From Colius striatus (Eukaryota; Chordata; Aves; Coliiformes; Coliidae): a stretch of 64,000 nucleotides of DNA. Position 1 is the stretch's first letter. Every line of letters begins with the position of its first letter. The stretch is from positions 22,328,850 to 22,392,849 of the forward strand of contig NC_084773.1 in the NCBI RefSeq assembly GCF_028858725.1, in the 5' to 3' direction. The translations under genes and the position numbers were made by a program. The notes beneath the pieces were generated by a model. It was not told the DNA's origin, made no database searches, and worked only from the letters and a program-made list of their open reading frames with translations. Below, piece by piece: positions 49,486-60,787 of the stretch.

Positions 49486-50480
49486 TTAAGACCCTGGGGT
49501 TAATACAGCCCCTTAACTTATTACATCAGTCAAATTAAAGCTATTAAAATCACATTCTCAAAACAACCAAATCAAGTTATTAAATCAATTGAATAAAAAA
49601 GCTTACACATTTTTGACTTACATGACAGCAATGCAGGTAGAAGGACAGCTTTTACAGCATGGCAAGATGTCTTATCACTTTTTAATAGCAAAGGTCTGTG
49701 TTTTTCATGCTGAGGAAAATGACTATAACTGGAGTTCTATATTATTTCCATAGCTAGCTGTTTCTCTATTCATAACTGAATCAAGACAGCATGGTTTTGA
49801 AAAACCAGAGCATAATGGTTTTGGACTGAAAACTGTACATGTAAAAAAAACAGTTTCACTGTTTATAATATTAATTTGCTCCAATAGTTAAAACAGTTCA
49901 GCTTTTGATTTTCGCTTATACTTTTGCTGGATGATGGAACTGTAAAGACATACCATGTGAAATTCATTGGTGATGTGGCAAGGTGCAGAGAGTGGTCACA
50001 TTATAGCCCACAAAGACTAGATTGCAGGAATGAGCCCCAAATTTAGAATGGCTATTAAAATCAGCTTGTGAATGAACCCTTGATGCCATCTGGGACCATC
50101 TGATACCCTTTAGATGGAATCTGAAGTCACTAAGGAGCTGGGCATCTAGTTATAATTTCATGCCTTGGAAAACATTACCTCCCACCACTGATTATGTTTT
50201 AAAAGACTTAACTTCTCAAGGATAAGAGTGCAGGACATCAACAGTGAAAATCCACCTTTAACAGAGAGGACTCAAGTGTATGTTATGCTGTCATGTGAGA
50301 ACACCTCTGCCTTCAAAAGCCTTTAATTCTAATAGATGAAGCAGAAATATGGCTACACAGTCCTATTACAGATTTCCTCAGTATACTAGATACAGCGGGG
50401 CAGCAGGGATTTCTGCTACATGAGACAAACCAGAGACTGGCATCTAGGGGACATTGAAAACCTCCTACCATTGATTTACA
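49486..50480. other. Intergenic before the RBSN promoter
   Basis: AT-rich unique sequence with no feature I can support. Confidence 0.5.
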
Positions 50481-51800
50481 CAACGTTTGTCCTGCAGAGA
50501 AGGTCAGCTAGGGGGGACTCCCGGGTTCTGCCAGTGGCTCTGCGAGCTGCGTGTCCCCAGTGCGATGGCTTACATACAGCTCTGGAGCACTTTCTTTTGA
50601 ATGACTTGGCAGGCCAAGAAAGGGAACATCAGGCACGTATCTCTTCGCAGCGCTGGTGCTCATCCCAGCACGCCCGGTGACAAGGACACAAAGCACAAGT
50701 CCCGCCGCACTGGCAGCAGAGGAGAGCGTGAGACGAGGGGCCCCGGAGCGGCGGGGAGCCGCAGAGAAAGGCCTGAGCACGGCAGTGTTGTGCCGCTCCT
50801 CTGAGGCGCCTGTCACCGCGATCTCTTACTACGCCTCTCGTACACACCTGCGAGCCTCGGGTCGCAGCAGGGCCCGCGATCACGGCCCGTTCCAAGGCGG
50901 CTGAACCCACGGCGCGGCCACCACACCTCCGTGAGGGCAGGCGGCGGCGCAGGCCCCGCCCTCCATCCATACCTCTGCACTTGGCAGAGCACGCCTTAGC
51001 TAGGCCTCGCGCGTCTCCGACCGGCCCCGGATGAGCCCTCCTCGTCCCCACCCTTCCTGCCCATCGATATCTCGGCGCTCACCCCGCCCTCCGCCGGGCG
51101 CTGCCGGGACACCGAGCGGGTGGGAGCGCGGCGCGCCGCGGCTTCTCGGCCACGGGACACGCGCGGCGCCCGCTGAGGCGAGGCCCGGACGTCTGCCTCG
51201 GGGCTGCGGCTGCGCTCGCGCGGGGACTGCCCCAGCCGCCCCTCCGCCGCTGTAAGCCGCGCCCCTCTCCCTGCGCGCGCCCGGGGCACCGGGCCGGGCC
51301 CGTGCTGCCTCCGCGCCCCTGCGCGGCCGGCTCCTCCGCGCCCCGCCGCGGCGGCGTGAGCTGGGGCAGCTGCGGCCCCGCCCCCTGCCCGCGGCGGCCC
51401 CGCCCCCGGCTCGCCATCCGCCGCGTCCTCCCGGCGCAGCGAACGGGCCTTTTCGCCGTCTCATTTCTCGTGCGGGGCCTGCGGGCGCCGGGCGCTGCCG
51501 GCCGAGCGGGTGCCGCACGCGGAGCGGCGGGTCGTGGCCTCCGCCCTGCCCGGGGTCTCGGCCTGGGCGCCCGATGAGCCGCGGAGGGCCTCGGGAGGGC
51601 GTGGGGTGAAGCTGAGCCGCCAGCGCGACGTCGCTGCCCGGGTTTCTTTCAGGAGGCCCCGGAGGACGATGCCACTCCCGCGCCGCTCGGCCCCGCGCGT
51701 CGTTCCAGCGAGGCGGCTGTGCCCCGCGCCGCTGCGGCGCTGCTGAGAGCGGGGAGCGAGGGCTGCCCGCCCGCCATGGCGTCCGGCTGCCCGCCGCCCT
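50480..51800. promoter_or_regulatory. RBSN: CpG island promoter and 5' UTR of RBSN
   Basis: A sharp rise in GC and CpG spans about 1.3 kb and ends at the RBSN start codon. There is no evident TATA box. A ggtttctttcag acceptor-like site at 51,641-51,652 suggests that the start-codon exon is preceded by a non-coding first exon inside the island, but I cannot fix its donor. The long open frames on both strands here reflect composition and are not called genes. Confidence 0.8.
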
Positions 51801-51938
51801 TCGGGGACCCGGGCGAGATGAGGGAAGGCTTCCTCTGTCCCCTCTGCCTGAAGGACCTCCAGTCGTTCTATCAGCTCCAGTCGCACTACGAGGAAGAGCA
51901 CTCGAGTGAAGACAGAGATGTCAAGGGACAGCTCAAAA
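51776..51938 (+). CDS. RBSN: RBSN coding exon 1 (C2H2 finger)
   Basis: Encodes residues 1-54 plus one base and ends at an AAAA|GTAAGT donor. After the first residues (SGCPPPFG), which look bird-specific, the protein follows human rabenosyn-5 closely (GEMREGFLCPLCLKDLQSFY). Confidence 0.96.
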
Positions 51939-54900
51939 GTAAGTGGCACGACAGCTGCTTTGGGCCTTCGTTTTGCCGTGTGAAGTTCCCTGCGATGGCA
52001 GCTGCTACTTGTGCTTTGCTCTCAAAATTGACAAGAATGCCAACATCTTGGTTAAAGTGAGTTACAAGTGAGGTAGGAGGTTCCTGTTTTCTCTAAATGA
52101 CCTTAGGCCAAGGCATAGTTTTTACATTATTCTAGGTACTTTCAATAAGTAAATTCTAAAGCAAGCACTTAGAGGAATCAGTATTCACATGACTGGCTTT
52201 ATGCATTATCTTTATTGTTGACCTTTTGGGGTTATTTGGTTTTTTGTCTGAAAACTCTGACCTGTACTATAAACCAGATAAATTCCGAGTACTGCTTGGT
52301 GACCTCACAGAATATGGTGAAGCTCTGTTACTTGCCAAGTATCAGTTCATTCATCGCTTGGTGTTAGATACAACTGTAGCTACAGTTAAAGGTAATGAAG
52401 GTTGGTGGTGGGAAAAGGTGGAAAAGAGTGCAAGTGGTGAAGCTGGCAGTAGACACTGGGAGCATCCCAAGGTTGTGCTGCAGATTACCAACTTTTTTTG
52501 ATGGTTGAAAAAATCGCTTGGAATTCCGTTTAAGTGAATTATTTCCCTTTTCTACCCATCTCCTCCCATACATAATGCCATTGTACATTGAGAGAAAACT
52601 GCAGAATGTGGCGGTGATTCTGTGTGTACCTTGCAAAAATATCTCTGGTCTTGTTTAATCATGCCAAAGATAGTAACTTGACAGTCATGAATTTTTACTC
52701 TCTTCCCTGCTTCTCCCCCCTTTTTTCCCCTGAGATTGATGATTATTACTTCAAAAGTCTATTTTCTCAGTGAAGTTTGTATTTTTAACAAGTCTGTGTT
52801 AAGGGTAGCACAGCTGAATGTTCATGAATCTGACTTGCTTTCTATCAGTCTGGCTACTTCTTGGCTCTTAGCACTGTGGTCTTTTTATAACACCTGAACC
52901 CCATTCTGGTTCTAAACAGAATATGTTGAGGATAAACTTGTCATCAAGGAAAAAGACTTGTGCTAAAAGAATATTCCATACTGATTTCATGTGATAAATA
53001 TTTGGTGACTGCCTGCCACATTTGATAACTTTGGGTTTCTCTTTTGAAGATCTAGTCCAGAAGGCCAAAAGAGCAAAGAAGAAATTGCTGAAACGAGAGG
53101 ATGAGAGAACAGACTCGGCATCTCAGGAGCGATACGAGTCATTCAGCTATGGTGGAATAGATCCGTACATGTGGGAACCCCAGGAAGTAGGTAGGAGAGC
53201 CAAAAAGCCATATGCAGTAGGGGTGATTTTTCTTGTAACCTTAACTGGAAAATGGCTAGTATTGCTGAAGCTGCACGGAATTGTCTGTATTGCATTTCAT
53301 TCGTTGTTGCCTGGGGTTATGGTTTGTATACTGATTTTGTGCAGTGTGTGTATGTTCTGTGGAGTAGGGGGGAAATGACAGATTTAAAAAACCCAAAATG
53401 TACAGAGTCGGTGCCCCAGCTAACCTTGAAAGCAGGGTAGCTATTTGTCATGTCATGTGCCTGAGCTGCTGAGCCTGCTGGATGTGTGTTTACCTCTGCA
53501 TCTAGCTCTAAGGTGTTCTGCAACCAATAATCCACTAAGCTACAGCTATACAAAATCTCTGGTTTTTGGGCTACACCTAAAGTGGTTGTTAGCTTACATG
53601 TCTGACAAAAAGCCTGCATATTAATTTAAGCTTTTTCCTTAGATTTGAGATGTAGAGCTCCAGTAATCATTGAACCTGACTCTTTTCTTTGTTTAATGTG
53701 TAGCCAGGAAACTAAAGGGAATTGAATTCAAGAATACTACAAGTTGATAACAGCTTGCCAAATGTAACTGAGGGATGAAGAGGGGGGAGGTGGGGTAAAA
53801 TGTTGCAGATGTTCTCTATAAGATAGTGCCTGTTCTGCTCTGTAGTAGGAGTAAACCACTGTTTGTTGCTAGCCTGGAGATGAGGCTTTAACCTGCACGT
53901 TTTATTTAGAGCAGCACTGTCAAAATGTAGTATTCTAATGTGTCTTTAAAATTCAATTTGAACGTGAAAAGTAAATGGTGAAGAGACAGATGTCTTTCAA
54001 GAGGCATTTAAATCCATGCAGAACACCTGGGTGACTATGGAAACTTTTTGCTATCTCTCCAGGTGCTATGAGAAGCCACCTTTCTGATTTCAAGAAACAC
54101 CGAGCAGCCAGGATTGACCACTATGTAGTTGAAGTCAATAAGTTAATAATCAGGTTAGAAAAGGTAAATTTGCTGCTTTTTAGTATTCCAGCCTTCTGGA
54201 TGTTTCCTAGATATCAACAAAAATAAAGAAGAATTTAGTCTGAAGCATTACGGCAGTATGAAGAAGAGTGGGCACTTACTATGCCCATTTATCTAGCAGT
54301 GCACTTTGTAAAGGATACTAAACCATGACTGTCTTCACATATTACTGTTTTCCTTTCTTATCCTTGAGTACTGTCCTTGGTCTGATGCTGTACTGTGGAT
54401 ATGGCTTGTGTTTGTATGCACTGTTTTCAAGCTGAAGATGCTACTTCCATGTGCTTCAAGAACCCTCTGTTTTCCTGTATATTTTCTCCATCTTTTACTT
54501 TACTAAATTTCTCTTTGACATTCTTGTTGGATTCTTTCAGCTTCTTATTCTTCAAAATCTACCAATGATACACTTACATTATGGCATGGATGCAGTAATG
54601 TTGGATGTTGTAAGGATTATGTCCAATATGTTCTGCTTTGTATAAGTTTGTCGGTTATTGTTTAGCACTGCTTGTATGACTATGGCATTAGAAATTAATC
54701 AGAGGGTTGCAGGAATCTAGTGTAAAACAGGCTGAGACTCCTCTCTTGAAAATGACAGGTTTCGTTTTCTTGTTGGGCTGGGTTATGTTGGGTTTTTTCT
54801 TGCTAAAGTGCAATTTTCTTGAATGTATTTTTTGTCTTTTGATAGCTTACATCATTTGACAGAGCAAACACCGAGTCAGCTAAAATAAGAGGTTGGTATG

Positions 54901-57900
54901 AGCCTACCTCAGACTATTTGCTCCTACAGTTTAACCAGCTGAGGAATTCATTTAATTTCTTATGTTGTGTGCATTCTCTCCTCTCTTGACCAACCACAGC
55001 TATAGAAAAGTCTGTTGTGCCTTGGGTCAGTGATCAGGATGTTCCCTTCTGCCCAGATTGTGGCAGTAAGTTCAGTATTCGAAATCGGCGTCACCACTGC
55101 CGTCTCTGCGGGTCTATAATGTGCAAAAAGTGCATGGAACTTGTTGGTCTTCCCTTGGCAAGTAAGTAGAGCGTGTGGTGTTAATTCCTCCTTTCCTGAG
55201 CTCACTCGGGGTGCTAACTGCATCCTGGCCTTAAGCCATTACAAAAATGCTGCTGGTAATACTCTGCCTGTGCAGAAAACTTAATGCATCATTCAGTTTC
55301 ATTCAGGCACTGGTCTGTGAAACTGAGTGAGAAGAATGACTTCTCCGTTCTTTGTTTCCTTTCCTTCTTCAGCTTTGGAAGTGTTCCATAACACGGATCA
55401 AGTTACTAGAAGCAGCAGTAGCATAATAATTATTTAGTGGCTTTTTCTATTGAGTACCTTAACTGTGAAGGTATTCACTTTGGGCATTCTAACTGCCAAG
55501 TTTCTTGATGCTTAAAACTATTGTGTACATTTCCAGTCTTGCCCATGGTTGTCCATATTCTGACATTAAGGAAATTCATCCATAAGCCTTTAAGAAACTC
55601 TTCAAACCTCAATTTCCTCATGCTGGAACATGCTGGAGAGGAGACCATATTTTCTGTGGAATTAAATGGTTAAGTGTGCTTTGTGGGGTGTTCAAGTACA
55701 AAATGTGGACAGTGAACATACCTGTTCTTCCACACAATGTTCTCTAACTATGCAAGCTCCAACGTGAAAATGCTTCTAGGCATAAGCAAAGTATTCTCAG
55801 GTTCTCAGCAGCTTTTGGAATGGGGCGGGATTTACAGTGAAGACCCAAATTCTGACTTGGAGTCTTGGCAGTCATGGATTCCTGGCATGTCTTTCATAAG
55901 AGTGTTTCAGCTTGGTTTTCTGATATTAGCTGAATGCAAAGATTCTGTTCAAATGCAATTAATTTGTGTTAGTAAAATCTGTTGGCTTCCCCAGTCACTG
56001 TAAAATTACCCCTGTATGATTTTTAGGCAAACTCACTAGTGCCAGCAAAGAAGCCTTGGGTTGTCATACCAGCCCAAACTCCTCACCTAATAGTGTCCAT
56101 GGCTCCCGCCGTGGCAGCATTAGCAGCATAAGCAGCGTGAGCTCAGTCCTGGATGAGAAGGACGATGACCGAATCCGTTGTTGTCGGCACTGCAAAGACA
56201 CCCTGTTGAAAAAAGAACAACAGATTGATGAGAAAGAATACACTCCAGAGATTGTGAAACTCTATGAGGTAAATCAAACTATTTGCTGACTTCCTTCCTA
56301 CTGCCACTGCTTGACTTTTGGTTTACCTCATGTCTAAGCTTTTACTTCATACTCACTTGTTTTAGAGTAGATTCCATTGGGTGTTTATGCCATGTAGCAA
56401 AGAGGTATCTGAAAAGATGGAGCCCATTGCCATGTAGTATATGTATCCCAGGATGACTTCAAACGTTTCCTCAGAACAGTTCTTGTTTAAACGAGTAATG
56501 TGCTGTGCGCTTTGATGGATGGCACTGGAACTATAGGACTTGATGTCATCAGCACTATCCTCACACTGATGGCACATGCATTTTTGACACATCTGTATCC
56601 ACCATCAGCCTGTATTTAATCAGCCTGATTTAAGGGTAGAAGTTGTCCAAGTTATCCAATAAAAAAGGCTTCTGAATTAAAAATTCATCTTGGAGAAGTA
56701 CAGGAAGTCTGCCACAGGAAGACCATGCTGTCAGTGTTCTGAGGATAACCGCAGGGTTGCGTCGTGCTGAATAACTAAATGGCTTTATATCATAGTTAAC
56801 TTTTTATGCTGCTCATGTGCATTCAAGCTTTATGTCAGCATGTTCTTTTATTAGTGTTTTAATCTAAGTTCTTTTTGTACGTGTTCTGTTTGGAACAAGA
56901 AACTCCGACTCTGCATGGATAAGGTTGACCAGAAGGCACCTGAATACATAAGGATGGCAGAATCACTAAAGTAAGCTCCATTTTTTGTTAATGAATATAT
57001 GTATTTTTCCTCCCTAAAAGTGTGGGGAAGAGTAAGGAAGTGGCATGCTAAGGCTGCAAGAGTGTATAAATGTCAAGAAAAAGCGGTGTTAGATTATCTG
57101 TTGTTTTTGGATGCTTTCCAAATGAGTACTGAATTAATCGTTAATGGTAATGTTGCATACTGAGAATGTCTGATTTTTTTAAAAGGTTTTTTTAAAGCTC
57201 TTTCCCAGTGAGTTGCCACTGTCATGCTTTAACATGTTATCTTTGCAAAATGGAAGCACAAAGCTACAATTCTTGTCTAAATGAGCCTCTTTGAAACAGC
57301 TTAAGTAAGGCATCACTGCCCTCAGCTGTGTGGTGTGGCTTCCAAGCAATGGAAAAAACACAAAATAGATACTTTGGCAAGTATGGCTGCATTTTAGATA
57401 TTATTGGTAGAGTGGTGTTCAAATATGTCTCCTGTAATAGTGAATAATAAAACAATCACAAATAAAATTATATTCTGTAATGTCAATCATTTTGTGAATA
57501 GAAACACATTTTCCACTTCTGTCACAAAGAACAGATTTTTAAACAGAGTGAGCTCAAATCATTCAACCCTTTTAGTGCTAGCTGTTCTTACCATTGTTGG
57601 ATCTTGGTCATCATAGGATAGCTTCCAGTGTTGTGTGTATTGTTAGCTGGATGCATGACTTAAAGTTGTATTTATTTCTTAGTGCTGGGGAAACAGCCTA
57701 CAGTCTTGAACTTGCCAATGACTTGAGGGTGGAGATTCAAAAAGCATATGAATTTATAGATGCCTTAAGGTAAAAGAATATTGCTCTCCCCACTTGCTCT
57801 GTTATAACCTCTCTGTAGTTTTTCTCAACTCTTGGTGTCTATGTAGCATCTATCTGCTTATTCCTATGGATAATCAGTTTGTCTGCTCAACTGTAAATGG

Positions 57901-60787
57901 CATTTGAAAAGGGAGATTAACTTCTCTTCCCTTTTCCAGTCTTAAAAATCCTGCATGCCTCTGTAGTGGCAAAAACTAAGCACAGACAAAACAAATAGCA
58001 GAAGTTTTTTTTGTTTGGTTCTATTTCTTCATTTAAAAAGGGTGGGAGTGGAAAGTGTTTTAACTTGTAATATCAAAAATGGCTTACCTGAAAGAACAAA
58101 AAGATTTCATCCAATACTGTGTCTCTCCTGTTCTGTTGCATTTTCACTGGCTCTTGTTTTTGAACTGATGTGGCTATGTGTTTGCTTTGATTCAGTAAGA
58201 AGATTTTGAGTCTAGGCTTGCATGAGGATCCCCAGCCTCACCCTAAAACACTACAACTTCAGAGAATGATAAGATACTCGGCTACACTTTTTGTTCAGGT
58301 AAATGGAGTATATGTTGTAAGCTGCATGAGAATTTTGTATAGTGTTCTCTTTTCTGACAGGCTTCACTGTGGTTTGAAACCATTTTGACAGGAGCTTTAG
58401 TTCTGTACACTTTCTGTAGTACCCCTGATGACTTGCCGTAACCTGAGATGAGCTATCTTGAATACTGATAGTATAGTCAGGGCAGCATTGAGTTGAGGGA
58501 TGTAAAAGAGGGAGCGAATATTGGCTTTGTCTCTTGCTGAGGTGTGAACCCAGCCAGCAGTGTCATTATGTTGGCAAAGACTTGCTCAGGCTTGCAGCAG
58601 GGACTGCAGCGGGAAGTGACATGACCTTTATTTGCAGGGTGACCCAGGGGTGGTATCTCTCTTTTTAAGTACCTGAAAATTGTGTGAATGCCTGCAATCA
58701 GCACTGTAAAAATTTGTTTCTCGCAGGAAAAACTGCTTGGCCTCATGTCTCTGCCAACCAAAGATCAGTATGAAGAACTGAAGAAGAAAAGACTGCATAT
58801 GGTAAGACAGGTTAAGATCTGCTATGCTTTGCATCGGGGCCTCCTTCAAGAGCTTAAGCTTAGAAGCTCTGTGTGTGCCAACGGTTGCCTGTAACATTGA
58901 ATTTCAGGTTTGGTTGTTTTTTTTTTTTATGCAGACCATTCCACACTCTTTCTAGGGATTCATGTAACACTGTCATTGTACTCTGTCCAGAACCTAAGTA
59001 GGTGTCTACTGAGCAGCTGAACACTTCTAGAAAGCACTAGGGACTTTGTTGCACATGCTGCTTTTACTGCAGGGCGTGCAGAGCAAGCGTTGAACTACTT
59101 ATGTTAGTCACACAGCTCTTCAAACTGTGTTCTGGAGTTCATTGGAGACATCTTTTGGTAGTGAAAAAGGACACATTACAGTAAAGACGTCTCTTCAGAG
59201 AGAGAGGTTTTTTCAGCTAGGAAGGAAGACATTGTCACTTGTAAGATAAACTAGCTTTATCTGGAGTTAGAGAAATAAGAACTGTTGCACTCCAGCAGCT
59301 AGTGAGATCAGTGTTAATTAATAGTCACTGATATGTTACAGATGTCTGCTGTAGTCAGATATGATATGGTTACTGTCCAATCTAGACCACTTGCATTAGG
59401 CATCTTTTTCTCTCTAAAAGCACTGTCACCGCTTCTACTTGCCCTCAAGTTTATAGAGACTGATGTCAGTGTCATCACAAATGAACTGAAGGCAGGCATT
59501 TGGGTAACATTATGAGAATAAGCATTTTCTGCAAAGTAACCAAAAATGAAGCTGATCCCTTTCATTGACAGCCAGCAATGTCTAAGATAAGTTAACTTCT
59601 TGTACCTATTAGTTTCAAGCTCATGGTGTTGTCTTACTACTTTTTTTTGTTTGTTGTAGATGGCTCTTGAAGCACATGGAAAACAAGAGGAAAAGCAGAA
59701 AGACTTTATTCCCAGATCAGCAGCTGCAGTTAACGGTGATGCAACTCACCCAAGGAAAGGAACAGTCAGGAAATCTGAAGGCTGGTTACCTACATCTAGC
59801 ATATCAAGGGAGTGTGAGATAGCAGACCCACTTCTTCAGCAGATTGACAACATCACATCCTTTATTAAACAAGCAAAGGCAGCTAACAGGATAGACGAAG
59901 TCCATATGTTGCAGGAGAACCTGAGGCAGCTTCAGGATGAATATGATCAACAACAAACTCTGAAAGCTATTGAGCTTTCTAAAAAACAGGCAGAAGAGGA
60001 AGAGATGCAGAGGGAGGAGCTTCAGGTCCTCCGTGAAAAAGAGTGGGAAAGAGAACACCACAAATTCTTGTCTCAGCATTCAAGGACACGCTCCTTAGAC
60101 TTCAGAGAAGTCAAGCAGCATCAGCATGAAGCTGCAAAAGAGAACTGGAACTTGACAACACATGCATTGGATTTGAATATTGCTCAGACCAAAGGGGATC
60201 CAAATTTTGAGACTCCTGCTGTTGAGCAGTTGCCAGCTGAAGAGCACTTGATCTTCACACCCAAACTCCAGAATGTCTCACAGTGTGACAAAGACCAAGA
60301 TCAGACAGTCTGTCTAAACCCTTTTGAAAATGAAGCAGATACCCCTCAGACAGAGGAAGATCCTGATGACCCATTTGCCAAAGACACTTCACCAAGGGTT
60401 TCTTTCTCTAACAGAGTTGTGCAAAGTGATAAAAAAGAATATAATCCATTTGAAAATGAGGAGGAGGATGAACAAACTAATGGGGCACCTGGCAGCACCT
60501 TAAACCCTTTTGAAGAGGATGAAAATCCATTTCAAAACCTTACAGGCAATTCTGGGAACCCATTTGAGGGATCCTCAACCAATCCCTTTGAAGTGGAGGA
60601 TGGCAATGAAGTCTCTGGAGAAGAGGCTATAGAGGAAGAGCTGCTTCTCCAACAGATTGATAATATCAAAGCTTACATATTTGATGCCAAACATAGTGGA
60701 CGACTGGATGAGGTAGAGGTCCTGACAGAGAACTTGAAGGAACTGAAGCACACATTAGCAAAGCAGAAGGAGAAATCTAACTGCTGA
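51776..60787 (+). CDS. RBSN: Rabenosyn-5 (ZFYVE20), complete in 11 coding exons
   Basis: Rabenosyn-5 is a cytosolic effector that binds PI3P and Rab5/Rab4 on early endosomes and works with VPS45 and EHD proteins in fusion and recycling. The exons join in frame to 772 residues (human about 784). An N-terminal C2H2 finger has C21, C24, H37 and H42. The FYVE domain starts near 157 with WVSD and RRHHCRLCG. Its zinc ligands are C168, C171, C184, C187, C192, C195, C257 and C260, with a serine-rich loop (about 209-246) between the last two ligand pairs, as in human rabenosyn-5. A coiled-coil region and a Rab-binding hairpin (LLQQIDNI at 455) follow. Six NPF motifs lie at 617, 659, 679, 686, 697 and 705, and the C-terminal hairpin (LLQQIDNI at about 726) binds Rab5/Rab22 in human. 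The start codon has a strong Kozak context (GCCATGG). Confidence 0.97.
53050..53190 (+). CDS. RBSN: RBSN coding exon 2
   Basis: Acceptor ttttgaag, donor GTAG|GTAGGA. Encodes LVQKAKRAKKKLLKRE through YESFSYGGIDPYMWEPQE, nearly identical in the human protein. Confidence 0.95.
54063..54163 (+). CDS. RBSN: RBSN coding exon 3
   Basis: Acceptor tctccag, donor AAAAG|GTAAAT. Encodes GAMRSHLSDFKKHRAARIDHY and on to LIIRLEK, ending in phase 0. Confidence 0.96.
54846..54891 (+). CDS. RBSN: RBSN coding exon 4
   Basis: A 46-base exon with acceptor ttgatag and donor AGAG|GTTGGT. It encodes LTSFDRANTESAKIR, missing from simple open-frame scans because of its size. Confidence 0.93.
55000..55161 (+). CDS. 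RBSN: RBSN coding exon 5 (FYVE core)
   Basis: Acceptor ccaaccacag, donor GCAA|GTAAGT. Carries six of the eight FYVE zinc ligands and the PI3P-binding RRHHCR motif. Confidence 0.97.
56027..56268 (+). CDS. RBSN: RBSN coding exon 6 (FYVE loop and last zinc ligands)
   Basis: Acceptor gatttttag, donor TATGAG|GTAAAT. Encodes the serine-rich loop (GSRRGSISSISSVSSV) and the final RCCRHCKD ligand pair, ending in phase 0 at LYE. Confidence 0.96.
56900..56970 (+). CDS. RBSN: RBSN coding exon 7
   Basis: Acceptor tggaacaag, donor CTAAA|GTAAGC. Encodes KLRLCMDKVDQKAPEYIRMA and ESL, matching human closely. Confidence 0.95.
57683..57769 (+). CDS. RBSN: RBSN coding exon 8
   Basis: Acceptor tttcttag, donor TTAAG|GTAAAA. 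Encodes AGETAYSLELANDLRVEI through YEFIDAL. Confidence 0.95.
58196..58298 (+). CDS. RBSN: RBSN coding exon 9
   Basis: Acceptor ttgattcag, donor GTTCAG|GTAAAT. Encodes KKILSLGLHEDPQPHP through RMIRYSATLFVQ, ending in phase 0. Confidence 0.96.
58727..58801 (+). CDS. RBSN: RBSN coding exon 10
   Basis: Acceptor tttctcgcag, donor ATATG|GTAAGA. Encodes EKLLGLMSLPTKDQYEELKK then KRLHM. Human continues after KKKR with a charged helix that is absent here, so an additional small exon or a true deletion is possible at this junction. Confidence 0.9.
59660..60787 (+). CDS. RBSN: RBSN terminal coding exon 11
   Basis: Acceptor ttgttgtag after a T-rich tract; the frame is open for 375 residues to TGA at 60,785-60,787. 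It carries the coiled coil, both Rab-binding helical hairpins, six NPF motifs and one DPF. The first codon happens to be ATG but the exon is internal. Confidence 0.97.
   Translation: MALEAHGKQEEKQKDFIPRSAAAVNGDATHPRKGTVRKSEGWLPTSSISRECEIADPLLQQIDNITSFIKQAKAANRIDEVHMLQENLRQLQDEYDQQQTLKAIELSKKQAEEEEMQREELQVLREKEWEREHHKFLSQHSRTRSLDFREVKQHQHEAAKENWNLTTHALDLNIAQTKGDPNFETPAVEQLPAEEHLIFTPKLQNVSQCDKDQDQTVCLNPFENEADTPQTEEDPDDPFAKDTSPRVSFSNRVVQSDKKEYNPFENEEEDEQTNGAPGSTLNPFEEDENPFQNLTGNSGNPFEGSSTNPFEVEDGNEVSGEEAIEEELLLQQIDNIKAYIFDAKHSGRLDEVEVLTENLKELKHTLAKQKEKSNC

Noticed and set aside
50420-51949. Long arginine-, alanine- and proline-rich frames on both strands around the RBSN promoter
   Set aside because: GC-rich composition removes stops in all frames. 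Only the plus frame from 51,776 matches a known protein.
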